Positions 1 to 5,964 of a stretch of 7,583 bases of DNA are shown in pieces. The stretch comes from Acidobacteriaceae bacterium (GTDB taxonomy: Bacteria > Acidobacteriota > Terriglobia > Terriglobales > Acidobacteriaceae). Made by a program: the position numbers and the translations under genes. The notes under the pieces are model-generated. The model saw nothing but the letters and a program-made list of their open reading frames with translations, was not told where the DNA came from and searched no databases. Each line of letters opens with the position of its first letter. The stretch's first letter is position 1. The stretch spans positions 1-7,583 of the forward strand of contig PLSH01000339.1 of NCBI GenBank assembly GCA_003165095.1. The letters run 5' to 3'.

Positions 1-227
1 TGCGCACGCGCCTGGTCGGCGATCTGCAAACCGAGCTGGTGACGGATTTCTTCGAAGGCTTCGCCCGCGGCGCGCGCGCCAATGTTCACCTGAAAACAAT
101 GTACGGCCGCTCCAACCATCACAAGATTGAGGCCATCTTCAAAGCCTTCGCACGCGCGCTCCGCGTAGCCTGCTCGAAAGACAAACAATTGGGAGAGATG
201 CTGCCCTCCACGAAGGGACTCCTCTAA
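1..227 (+). CDS. hisB: Imidazoleglycerol-phosphate dehydratase, C-terminal part (partial)
   Basis: This is the 3' end of the enzyme that dehydrates imidazole glycerol phosphate to imidazole acetol phosphate in cytosolic histidine synthesis. The reading frame is open to the left edge, with the first full codon at position 3, and about 74 residues are visible. The C-terminal repeat of the family is clear: TDFFEGFA, then the metal-binding HHxxE motif (HHKIE, nt 117-131), then [10 protein letters not shown], and the typical ending LPSTKGLL. The HHxxE motif supplies metal ligands in the family. Nothing can be said about the N-terminal part, nor whether a HisB-type phosphatase domain is fused. The TAA stop at 225-227 shares its last base with the ATG of the next gene, so the genes are probably translationally coupled. 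Identification is secure. Confidence 0.96.
   Translation, partial: RTRLVGDLQTELVTDFFEGFARGARANVHLKTMYGRSNHHKIEAIFKAFARALRVACSKDKQLGEMLPSTKGLL
213..218 (+). promoter_or_regulatory. Ribosome binding site for the 94-residue membrane ORF
   Basis: AAGGGA lies 8 nt before the ATG at 227, inside the end of hisB. It supports this small ORF as a translated gene and not a chance open frame. Confidence 0.55.
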
Positions 228-511
228 TGAGCATCACATGGCGAGAAAGAGTTCGATTTGCGGCAATCATTGCTTTCATCACCAATTGTTCGCTCTACAT
301 CGGCAGGCTCCTTATGCATAAGCAATTCTATGAGGACCATTTCTCCATAATGGTAATTTGCGCAGAGATTGGATTCGTTATCAGCATTGCTGAAGTTATT
401 CTTTCCCCGATCATTCTGCGACCAAAATGGGCAGTGGCGATTGCTGCCGCGTCGTGTATCACTGCGTATTTATGGTTCAGCGATATCGCATTTTGGGTAA
501 TGGTGAAATGA
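227..511 (+). CDS. Small hypothetical three-helix membrane protein inside the his operon
   Basis: A 94-residue protein of no family I recognise. Three hydrophobic stretches are long enough to span a membrane: about residues 11-30, 41-64 and 68-93. The short N-terminus is positively charged (WRERVR), and almost nothing lies outside the helices, so there is no visible enzymatic domain. There is no obvious cleavable signal peptide. Its ATG overlaps the hisB stop (TAATG) and its TGA overlaps the hisH start (ATGA), so it is embedded in the operon. A ribosome binding site (AAGGGA) supports the start. Its composition differs from its neighbours: I count 121 G or C in nt 241-510, about 45%, while parts of hisH reach about 70%. 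This suggests recent acquisition or weak constraint. A role in histidine synthesis is not supported by anything in its sequence. Confidence 0.75.
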   Translation: MSITWRERVRFAAIIAFITNCSLYIGRLLMHKQFYEDHFSIMVICAEIGFVISIAEVILSPIILRPKWAVAIAAASCITAYLWFSDIAFWVMVK

Positions 512-1110
512 TTACTGTCATCGATTACAAAGCGGGCAATCTGACTTCTGTGCTCAAGGCGCTGCGCCATCTAGGTGCAGAACCCGTAGTCACAGATGGC
601 GATGTGTCTCTCGTTGAATCCGCCGAGCGCATCGTGCTCCCCGGCGTGGGCCACTTTGCGGCCACCGAGCGGCTCGACGCGACGGGCCTCACGCCCGCGA
701 TTCGCGCGGCCATTGCGCGCGGCATCCCTTTTCTTGGAATCTGTGTGGGAATGCAGTGGCTCTACGCCGGATCAAGCGAAGCACCGGAGCAGCCGGGGCT
801 TGCTCACTTCACGGAAAAGTGTACGCGATTTTCTGAGAGTACGGAAAAAGTTCCGCATGTCGGCTGGAATTCGCTGGAAATCCGCCCCAACTCGCGCCTT
901 CTTGCCAGCGTCGAACCGGGCGAATACGTTTACTTCACGCACTCCTTCAAAGCTCCGGTCACCGCCGACACTGCGGCCACCACTTATTACATCGAACCTT
1001 TCGCGGCTGCGGTCGAGCGCGGCAACGTGATGGGCGTACAGTTTCATCCGGAGAAGTCCGGCGCAACCGGACTGAAGATTCTCAAGAATTTCTTGGAGGT
1101 TGAAAGATGA
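508..1110 (+). CDS. hisH: Imidazole glycerol phosphate synthase, glutamine amidotransferase subunit
   Basis: HisH hydrolyses glutamine and channels ammonia to HisF, which forms imidazole glycerol phosphate and AICAR. It is a cytosolic class I (triad) amidotransferase of 200 residues, the usual length. The motifs are in order: start MITVIDYKAGN; PGVGHF (45-50) near the oxyanion site; GICVGMQ with nucleophile Cys79; KVPHVGWN (114-121), typical of HisH; and VQFHPEKSG with His180 and Glu182 completing the triad. The frame is open 27 codons further upstream, but that extension runs through the preceding ORF and has no HisH similarity, so ATG 508 is chosen. ATG 508 sits in an ATGA overlap with the upstream stop. 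A weak GGTG-type ribosome site lies only a few bases ahead, so translation may depend on coupling. Its partner HisF is not adjacent: a 176-codon gene separates them. Confidence 0.97.
   Translation: MITVIDYKAGNLTSVLKALRHLGAEPVVTDGDVSLVESAERIVLPGVGHFAATERLDATGLTPAIRAAIARGIPFLGICVGMQWLYAGSSEAPEQPGLAHFTEKCTRFSESTEKVPHVGWNSLEIRPNSRLLASVEPGEYVYFTHSFKAPVTADTAATTYYIEPFAAAVERGNVMGVQFHPEKSGATGLKILKNFLEVER
1095..1100 (+). promoter_or_regulatory. Strong ribosome binding site for the YcxB-like gene
   Basis: GGAGGT, with a 6-nt gap to ATG 1107, is the best Shine-Dalgarno match in the operon. It lies inside the last codons of hisH and indicates that the inserted gene is efficiently translated. Confidence 0.75.
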
Positions 1111-1637
1111 AGCTCACCCACACACTCACACTCGACGATTACAAAGCTGGCATACGCCTTCACAAGCGACAGAAGCTTGGAAGGCGCATACATTTCTTCA
1201 TCTACGATGTAATCTTTCCTTCCATAGCTATCGTCGCACTCCTAGGAACCGTTGCTGCGTATGCGTATGGGCAATCGGATCTGGTCGGTGACCTTATTGT
1301 GCCTGATGCAGCCTTGGCGTGTATTGCGCTTCTTGTCCCGCTTCTTCGTGCATACCGAATCCGCAAATCGTACAAGCAGCTGTTCCCGCCTGGACGATTA
1401 GATCGAAACTGGTCCATTGATATTAACGACGAACGAATTGTTTCCTCTGTTCCTGGGGTTTGCGAGTCGAAAGTACTCTGGTCTGGAGTCTTTGCCTTTG
1501 TCCAAGACGATAAGATTGCCTCGTTCTATATTTCCGAAAATCAATATATCTCCATCCCTACAGGCGCACTAACACCAGATCAGCACACCGAACTCAACGA
1601 CCTCGTCGCCCGCAACATGGTGAGGAAACAGAAATGA
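1107..1637 (+). CDS. YcxB-like family membrane protein inside the his operon
   Basis: A 176-residue protein with the layout of the YcxB-like family, whose function is not established. The N-terminus carries the common opening [10 protein letters not shown] (residues 7-15). Two membrane helices follow at about 30-54 and 64-82, then a basic stretch ([10 protein letters not shown]). The cytoplasmic-looking C-terminal domain (about 100-165) has the family pattern: a strand with [10 protein letters not shown], a conserved Trp (KVLWSGV), then [16 protein letters not shown], where the family usually has an I-P-x-x-x-hydrophobic motif. It starts in an ATGA overlap with hisH, behind a strong GGAGGT site, and ends in an ATGA overlap with hisF. 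Its GC content is low: I count 201 of 420 bases in nt 1141-1560, about 48%. It separates the two subunits of IGP synthase. Family assignment is fairly sure; a function in histidine synthesis is not. Confidence 0.82.
   Translation: MKLTHTLTLDDYKAGIRLHKRQKLGRRIHFFIYDVIFPSIAIVALLGTVAAYAYGQSDLVGDLIVPDAALACIALLVPLLRAYRIRKSYKQLFPPGRLDRNWSIDINDERIVSSVPGVCESKVLWSGVFAFVQDDKIASFYISENQYISIPTGALTPDQHTELNDLVARNMVRKQK
1622..1625 (+). promoter_or_regulatory. Ribosome binding site for hisF
   Basis: GAGG (within GTGAGGA), 8 nt before ATG 1634, lies in the end of the YcxB-like gene. It supports hisF starting at the ATGA overlap. Confidence 0.6.
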
Positions 1638-2413
1638 TTACCAAACGCATCATCGCCTGCCTCGACGTGCATGCCGGGCGCGTGGTCAAGGGCGTTCAGT
1701 TCGTCGACTTGATCGACGCCGGCGATCCTGCCACGCAAGCCGCGCGGCACGCTCGCGAAGGGGCAGACGAGATTGTGCTGCTCGATATTACGGCCACGCA
1801 CGAAGGCCGGCAGACGCTGCTCGATACCGTGCGCAGAACGGCGCGCGAGTTGTTTGTTCCCTTTTGCGTCGGCGGCGGGATTCGCACGGCTCACGATGCC
1901 GAACAGGTCTTCGAGGCGGGCGCGGACAAGGTCAGCGTGAACTCCGCCGCACTTGCCGACCCAACACTCATTGAGGCTATCGGGCGCAGCTTTGGAGCGC
2001 AGGCAGTCGTGGTGGCCATCGACGCGCGGCGCGATCCGCTTGCAGTTGACCCGGTCCGCGATGCGCAGGTGTTTGTTCAGGGCGGGCGCAGACCAACCGG
2101 TCGCCGCGTGGTGGAGTGGGCGCGCGAGGCCGAGCAGCGCGGCGCGGGTGAGATTCTGCTCACCTCAATGGACTCCGACGGAACGCGATCCGGATTTGAT
2201 TGCGAATTGACAGCAGCGGTAAGCGAGGCGGTCAACATTCCGGTAATTGCATCGGGAGGCGCGGGGACGGTGGATCATTTTGTGGATGTTTTCGGACGCG
2301 GCAAAGCCGATGCGGCGCTTGCGGCGAGCATTTTTCACTTCGGCATATCGAGCGCGCGCGCGTTGAAAGAAGAGCTGGCCGCGGCCGGTGTTTTCGTGAG
2401 GCTTTCATGCTGA
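1634..2413 (+). CDS. hisF: Imidazole glycerol phosphate synthase, cyclase subunit
   Basis: HisF uses ammonia from HisH to convert PRFAR to imidazole glycerol phosphate and AICAR. It is a 259-residue cytosolic (beta-alpha)8 barrel, close to the usual 250-258. Both catalytic aspartates are at the canonical positions: Asp11 in IIACLDV and Asp130 in VVVAIDARR. Phosphate-binding loops are present: CVGGGIR (78-84) and VIASGGAG (204-211). The late-barrel signature [18 protein letters not shown] (172-189) is intact, with MDSDG where MDRDG is most common. The start lies in an ATGA overlap with the upstream gene and has a GTGAGGA ribosome site. The gene ends 7 nt into hisA. GC is about 64% in a 120-nt sample, typical of the operon's core genes. 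Confidence 0.98.
   Translation: MITKRIIACLDVHAGRVVKGVQFVDLIDAGDPATQAARHAREGADEIVLLDITATHEGRQTLLDTVRRTARELFVPFCVGGGIRTAHDAEQVFEAGADKVSVNSAALADPTLIEAIGRSFGAQAVVVAIDARRDPLAVDPVRDAQVFVQGGRRPTGRRVVEWAREAEQRGAGEILLTSMDSDGTRSGFDCELTAAVSEAVNIPVIASGGAGTVDHFVDVFGRGKADAALAASIFHFGISSARALKEELAAAGVFVRLSC
2396..2401 (+). promoter_or_regulatory. Ribosome binding site fixing the hisA start
   Basis: GTGAGG, with 5 nt to ATG 2407, lies inside hisF. It decides in favour of the internal ATG for hisA over the longer open frame that runs back to 2200. Confidence 0.7.
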
Positions 2414-3084
2414 TTCCTTCCATCGATTTGCTGGGCGGCCGCATTGTGCAGCTTGTGCAGGGCGAAAAACTCCGCCTCGCTTTTGACGATTTCGAATACT
2501 GGATCGAGAAATTCTCCCGCTTTCCGCTGGTTCAGCTTATCGATCTCGATGCGGCCATGCGCCAGGGTGATAATTCCGTACTGGTGGAGCAGATTGCGAA
2601 GCGGTTGCCCTGCCAGGCGGGCGGCGGCATTCACACCATCGAGCGCGCGCGGCAGGTGCTCGAAGCAGGCGCAAAGCGCGTCATTGTTGGCTCCGCACTG
2701 TTTTCATCTGAGGGAACGGTGAATGCGGATTTTGCCGAGCGGCTCGCATTCGCCGCCGGCACGGAACGCGTGGTGGCAGGCATCGACACAAAAGGCGGCC
2801 GCATCGCAGTGAAGGGCTGGAAGGCGCAGGTGGAGCTCACCGCCGACGAGGCCATTCCGCAACTGGAACCTTTTGCCGGCGCGTTTCTTTACACGCATGT
2901 GGACGGCGAAGGATTGATGAAAGGATTTCCCATCGAGACGGCCGCGCGTTTGCGCAAGCTTACGCAGAGGCGGTTGATTGTGGCCGGCGGCATTCGCAGC
3001 CAGATGGAAGTGGACGAGCTGGATGCATTGGGCGTTGACGCAGTGGTGGGTATGGCTGTCTATACCGAGCTGCTCGCGGTGTAA
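2407..3084 (+). CDS. hisA: HisA-type ProFAR isomerase, short and divergent
   Basis: HisA isomerises ProFAR to PRFAR, the step just before HisH/HisF, by an Amadori rearrangement on a (beta-alpha)8 barrel. This copy has 225 residues, shorter than the usual 240-245. The catalytic aspartates are present: Asp7 ([11 protein letters not shown]) and Asp127 ([10 protein letters not shown]). The phosphate loops QAGGGI (70-75) and IVAGGI (191-196), and VGSALF (94-99), are also there. The strand-six motif, usually TDIxRDG, reads THVDGEG (163-169), with Thr163 kept but Glu168 at the usual Asp. From memory, fungal and plant HIS6 proteins carry a similar D-x-E-G pattern. ATG 2407 is chosen because it begins the conserved N-terminal strand and has a GTGAGG site 5 nt upstream; it overlaps hisF by 7 nt. 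In this operon it is very probably the true isomerase. Confidence 0.9.
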   Translation: MLIPSIDLLGGRIVQLVQGEKLRLAFDDFEYWIEKFSRFPLVQLIDLDAAMRQGDNSVLVEQIAKRLPCQAGGGIHTIERARQVLEAGAKRVIVGSALFSSEGTVNADFAERLAFAAGTERVVAGIDTKGGRIAVKGWKAQVELTADEAIPQLEPFAGAFLYTHVDGEGLMKGFPIETAARLRKLTQRRLIVAGGIRSQMEVDELDALGVDAVVGMAVYTELLAV

Positions 3085-3091
3085 CAAGGAA

Positions 3092-3115
3092 GCGAGTCAG
3101 CAAGTCGGCGAGTTG
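3092..3115 (+). repeat. Three tandem imperfect octamers after hisA
   Basis: Directly after hisA the sequence reads as three adjacent 8-nt units: GCGAGTCA (3092-3099), GCAAGTCG (3100-3107) and GCGAGTTG (3108-3115). The shared core is GC(G/A)AGT. Three degenerate copies in 24 nt is suggestive of a decayed tandem repeat but could be chance. Confidence 0.5.
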
Positions 3116-3121
3116 GCCGAC
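3104..3121 (+). terminator. Possible hairpin (weak terminator or spacer structure) after hisA
   Basis: GTCGGC (3104-3109) and GCCGAC (3116-3121) are a perfect 6-bp inverted repeat around a 6-nt loop, 20 nt beyond the hisA stop. No T-tract follows, so it does not meet the usual rule for an intrinsic terminator. Read-through from the his operon into the next gene is therefore possible. The hairpin overlaps the octamer repeats. Confidence 0.3.
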
Positions 3122-3193
3122 GTCAATCGGGCTCGTCACCAGGCTGGGGTAGCATGGAATCAAGGCGCCTGCGCCGTGCGGGCTGCGTTCCCC

Positions 3194-4165
3194 ATGCTGC
3201 GAGTCGGATATCCTGCCACAATACCGGCGGAACTGCTGCGCGATTTCCCCCCGGGGATCGAGCTGATTCCCATTGCCGGCAAATTGGACCACGACCTAGA
3301 GATCGACGTATGGATTCCCGATCCATACTCGACCCGCGCCATGCGCGCATGGCCGCGCTTGCGCGGCGTACGGCTGGTGCTGTCGATGATGGCAGGGACA
3401 GAATGGATTCCTCCAGTCGTGGGGCCGCACGTGACGATCTGCAATGCGCATGGCGCACACAATGTTTCAACCGCCGAATGGACGGTGGCCGCAATTTTCG
3501 CCATGCTGAAGCACTTTCCGCTTTACCTCGACATCCAGCGGTCGGGGGTGTGGAAGCGGCGGTTCGAAGCCAGCGCGCAGTATGCGGCCATCAGCGGCGA
3601 TGCACGGAAGCATTATCCTCCCGTGATGCTCGAGGAACTGACCGGGAAGACGGTGCTGCTGGTTGGCTTTGGCGCCATCGGCAAGGAGATCGAGCGCATG
3701 CTTGCGCCCTTCCGCGTGGAGATGCTCCGCGTGGCCAGGACCGCGCGCGCCGAACCCAGGGTGCATCCCGTAAGCGAGCTCGACGGGCTGCTGCCGCGGG
3801 CCGAAGTGATTGTGCTGATTCTGCCGTCGACGGCTGAGACGCGTTGGCTCATCGATCGGCCGCAATTTGCATTGATGCGGCAGGGCGCGCTGCTGGTGAA
3901 TGCGGCACGCGGGCCGGTGGTGAATACAGATGCGCTGGTGGAGGCGCTCGATGCGGGACGGATTCGGGCTGCGCTCGATGTGACCGATCCCGAGCCGCTG
4001 CCGGAGGGGCATCCGCTGTGGAATTGCCCCAACCTGCTGATCACGCCGCATGTTGGCGCGTCGACGCCGCAGTTTTCACTGCGGGCCTTGCATACGGCGG
4101 CGGAGGAATTGCTCCGCTACATGAACGGCGAGCCGTTGCGGAACGTGGTTCAGGCTGCGATTTGA
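3194..4165 (+). CDS. D-2-hydroxyacid dehydrogenase, substrate unknown
   Basis: A 323-residue cytosolic NAD(P)-dependent oxidoreductase of the D-isomer-specific 2-hydroxyacid dehydrogenase family, at the family's usual length and with no C-terminal ACT domain. The Rossmann motif is LVGFGAIG (156-163). The catalytic residues are Arg239 (NAARGPVVN), Glu267 (DVTDPEPLPEGHPLW) and His286 (ITPHVGAST). After the second Rossmann strand the sequence is RVARTAR (179-185), with arginines and no acidic residue, which favours NADP(H). The substrate cannot be named; glyoxylate or hydroxypyruvate reduction are common in the family, and a SerA role is less likely. ATG 3194 begins the first strand (MLRVGYPATIP) but has no clear ribosome site. 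An in-frame GTG at 3176 behind AAGG is an alternative. It lies 109 nt after hisA, so it may be read from the his operon or from its own promoter, and it converges on pnuC with a 16-nt overlap. Confidence 0.9.
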   Translation: MLRVGYPATIPAELLRDFPPGIELIPIAGKLDHDLEIDVWIPDPYSTRAMRAWPRLRGVRLVLSMMAGTEWIPPVVGPHVTICNAHGAHNVSTAEWTVAAIFAMLKHFPLYLDIQRSGVWKRRFEASAQYAAISGDARKHYPPVMLEELTGKTVLLVGFGAIGKEIERMLAPFRVEMLRVARTARAEPRVHPVSELDGLLPRAEVIVLILPSTAETRWLIDRPQFALMRQGALLVNAARGPVVNTDALVEALDAGRIRAALDVTDPEPLPEGHPLWNCPNLLITPHVGASTPQFSLRALHTAAEELLRYMNGEPLRNVVQAAI

Positions 4166-4749
4166 GTGATTGCGGCCGCGCGGCGCCAATCGCGCAGGCC
4201 GAGTATCGCGAGCAGCACCAGGCCGGCGTAAAGCAGCGCGGTCGCCTTCAGGTCTTTGTAGAGATATTCGCCAATGTAAATCAGGTCGACGGCGATCCAG
4301 AGCCACCAGTTGGCGATGTGCTTGCGGGCCTGCCACCAGCTTGCGACCAGGCTGTAACTGGTAAGCGCGGCATCGAGATGGGGCAGTGCCGCGCCAACGC
4401 GGACCATGAGCCAGCCGAGCAGCACGGCGCCGAACGCGCCCGCGGCCACGCCGGCAGCCCAGCCGCGCGCATCGAGAGGCACCACGCGCACTGCGCCCTC
4501 CGCGCGCAGACCGCGCCACCAGTGCCACCATCCGTAAAGGGTGAAGGCCACGAAGAAAATCTGCAGCATCGCATCGGAGAACAAGCGGGCACGAAAAAAG
4601 ACGACGAGGTAGAGCAGGTCGGCGAGCAGCACGACGGGCCAGCAAATGAGCAGCCGCCGCGTGGTGAGCCAGATGCCGATCACTGTGGCGGCCATGCCGG
4701 CAATCTCCAGCGCATGCACGATGAGATAGCTGGTGACGGTGAGGATCAT
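4150..4749 (-). CDS. pnuC: PnuC-family vitamin (probably nicotinamide riboside) transporter
   Basis: A 199-residue inner-membrane protein of the Pnu family. These facilitators let a vitamin precursor equilibrate across the membrane; net uptake depends on phosphorylation inside the cell. About seven hydrophobic helices are visible (near 10-28, 33-52, 58-78, 98-118, 125-137, 147-160 and 168-185). Family marks are the WP in ICWPVV (35-40), the tryptophan cluster GWWHWW (73-78) giving W-x-x-W, then SWWQARKHIANWWLWI (137-152) and VDLIYIGEYLYKDLKATALLY (154-174). Pnu members carry nicotinamide riboside (PnuC), thiamine (PnuT) or riboflavin (PnuX), and I cannot settle the substrate by eye. The start forms an ATGA overlap with the upstream kinase gene and has an AAGAGG site (4757-4762) 7 nt ahead. 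The 3' end overlaps the convergent dehydrogenase gene by 16 nt. Confidence 0.9.
   Translation of the reverse strand: MILTVTSYLIVHALEIAGMAATVIGIWLTTRRLLICWPVVLLADLLYLVVFFRARLFSDAMLQIFFVAFTLYGWWHWWRGLRAEGAVRVVPLDARGWAAGVAAGAFGAVLLGWLMVRVGAALPHLDAALTSYSLVASWWQARKHIANWWLWIAVDLIYIGEYLYKDLKATALLYAGLVLLAILGLRDWRRAAAITQIAA
4168..4191. other. Dyad-symmetric element at the convergent gene ends
   Basis: Outer arms GATTG (4168-4172) and CAATC (4187-4191) flank a perfect 10-nt palindrome GCCGCGCGGC (4175-4184), separated on each side by two unpaired bases. It starts 3 nt after the dehydrogenase stop and lies inside the last codons of pnuC on the other strand. It could fold in either transcript and limit read-through, but there is no T-tract and local GC is high, so chance is possible. 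Confidence 0.3.
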
Positions 4750-5933
4750 GGCCGGGCCTCTTCGGGCTTTTGCCGCGCGCGCGTGCGGCCTCGCTGGCGC
4801 AGCACATCGAGCAGAGCAAAGCCATGGGAGCCGAGGAACCAGCGCGCGTGTTTTACGAGCCAGCCGTAGTAAGCCATTCGCGCTTTTTGCCTGGAGTGAA
4901 GCGCGCCGAGAAAATAGTCAGCCTCAGATAGAGCAAACTCCGCGTGGCACAGAGCGGTCATGGGCGCCAGCGCCGCGGCCTCAGCGTCAGAGAGAGGGCG
5001 CACGGATTCATATCCGTCCAGCAGCGCGTGGAGATGATCGAAGTGCACGGGAATCGCCTCTGGATGATTTTGATTTTTGCCCAGCTCAAGCCACTCCACG
5101 ATATTGCGCTCGATGGCGTGGGCAATGTCGTGCACGGCATTGGTGCGGTCGGCGAGGCCAAAGTCGATGATGGCCGTGACCTCGGCCTGGTCGCCGGCGT
5201 CGCTCCAGAGAAGATTTGAAGCGTGCAAATCGTTGTGCGTCCAGAGCGGCGGGAGGGCCGGTAAAAAGAGCGAAATCTCGGCATGAAACGACACCAGCAA
5301 TTCGACTGCTTCTCTCGCGCAATTCGCTACCGCGGCATTGTGAGCCAGCGCGGGCCGCGCGGCCAGATAGCGCCCCATCTGCGCCGCGGCATCGGCAGTG
5401 GCGAAGATGGTGAAGCCGGCCACCAGCGGACGGGGCTTGCGGCGGGGCGCCGAAAATCCTGCCGAAGCAAGATGCAGACGGGCCAGCGCGCGGCCCGCGG
5501 AATACGCGTGCGGTGCGCAGCGGAACGGAGTCCATGAAAGCGCGTCTTCATAGAGGTCAACATCTTCAGGCGCTTCGTGCACTTCGTAGGTCCAATCGCT
5601 CATTTCGATTGCGGTCTCGCCCGAAGCGGAGACGAAGACGCGCGGCACTGGCGCGCCATGCGCGAGCAAGTGGGCCAGGAATCGATGCTCCTCGAGCAGC
5701 CCTTCGCGGTCGCGTACCTTTGGATGATGGCGCTTGACGAAGATTTTTGCGCCGGCTGTGCGCACCACGGACGCCGCGGAAAACGGGCGCGGGCTGACAG
5801 ACAGAATCTCAATTGGCTGGCCGAGTGCCGGGAAGCGGCTGAGCAGCGCGCGCAATTCGGCGAGCGTGAGCGGAGGCCAGTCAGGCGAGACCAGCATGCC
5901 GTCCATTCCGTGCGCCTTTACGATTGCGCTCAT
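4746..5933 (-). CDS. Aminoglycoside-phosphotransferase-fold kinase, putative vitamin kinase
   Basis: A kinase of the APH/choline-kinase superfamily, 395 residues from ATG 5933. Numbering from that Met: a nucleotide-lobe strand with a likely ATP-binding Lys67 (IFVKRH); acidic helix LLEEHRFL (79-86); the catalytic loop LWTHNDLHASNLLW (230-243) with catalytic Asp235 and metal-binding Asn240; and IIDFGLADR (255-263) with the metal-binding Asp257. It then has a helical C-terminal part ending in a basic tail. All key residues are present, so it should be active. Its stop overlaps the pnuC start as ATGA, which points to co-production with the transporter and to a role in trapping the imported compound. 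Substrate is inferred only: thiamine (E. coli ThiK has this fold) or nicotinamide riboside. Start choice is uncertain: GTG 5948 adds five residues, and ATG 5906 has a better AAAGG site. The catalytic domain is the same in each case. Confidence 0.85.
   Translation of the reverse strand: MSAIVKAHGMDGMLVSPDWPPLTLAELRALLSRFPALGQPIEILSVSPRPFSAASVVRTAGAKIFVKRHHPKVRDREGLLEEHRFLAHLLAHGAPVPRVFVSASGETAIEMSDWTYEVHEAPEDVDLYEDALSWTPFRCAPHAYSAGRALARLHLASAGFSAPRRKPRPLVAGFTIFATADAAAQMGRYLAARPALAHNAAVANCAREAVELLVSFHAEISLFLPALPPLWTHNDLHASNLLWSDAGDQAEVTAIIDFGLADRTNAVHDIAHAIERNIVEWLELGKNQNHPEAIPVHFDHLHALLDGYESVRPLSDAEAAALAPMTALCHAEFALSEADYFLGALHSRQKARMAYYGWLVKHARWFLGSHGFALLDVLRQRGRTRARQKPEEARP
4757..4762 (-). 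promoter_or_regulatory. Ribosome binding site for pnuC
   Basis: On the minus strand AAGAGG lies 7 nt before the pnuC ATG, inside the last codons of the kinase gene. It confirms the ATGA start. Confidence 0.65.
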
Positions 5934-5949
5934 AGTGGATTTGTCCACT
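5934..5949 (-). promoter_or_regulatory. Hairpin between the receptor gene and the kinase start
   Basis: On the minus strand AGTGGA, a 4-nt loop CAAA and TCCACT form a perfect 6-bp stem whose last base abuts ATG 5933. It follows an A-rich run with AAGAG. If the ATG is the true start, the folded stem would sit exactly between the purine-rich ribosome site and the start codon. If GTG 5948 is used, the stem is coding. Position is suggestive, but function is unproven. Confidence 0.35.
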
Positions 5950-5964
5950 CTCTTTTTTGCGAAT

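Noticed and set aside
427..507. Upstream extension of hisH to an earlier ATG
   Set aside because: The extra 27 residues have no HisH similarity and run through the 94-residue ORF. The conserved N-terminus MITVIDYKAGN starts at 508.
328..570. Minus-strand 80-codon open frame across the hisB-hisH junction
   Set aside because: It is antisense to two better-supported genes and has no ribosome site or family signal that I can see.
2200..2406. Upstream extension of hisA inside hisF
   Set aside because: The 69 extra codons are Arg/Gly-rich, overlap hisF coding and precede the conserved first strand. A GTGAGG site fits ATG 2407.
3150..3155. TAGCAT as a possible -10 promoter element for the dehydrogenase
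   Set aside because: No acceptable -35 element lies about 17 nt upstream; the nearest TTG-type hexamer at 3114 is too far. Not enough to call a promoter.
3467..4051. Open frame on the minus strand, 194 codons
   Set aside because: It is antisense to the hydroxyacid dehydrogenase, whose cofactor and catalytic motifs are intact. The translation has no recognisable domain.
3844..4869. Plus-strand open frame of 341 codons spanning the dehydrogenase end, pnuC and the kinase end
   Set aside because: It crosses three real genes in a wrong frame, gives a low-complexity Ala/Arg/Gly-rich translation and has no family motif.
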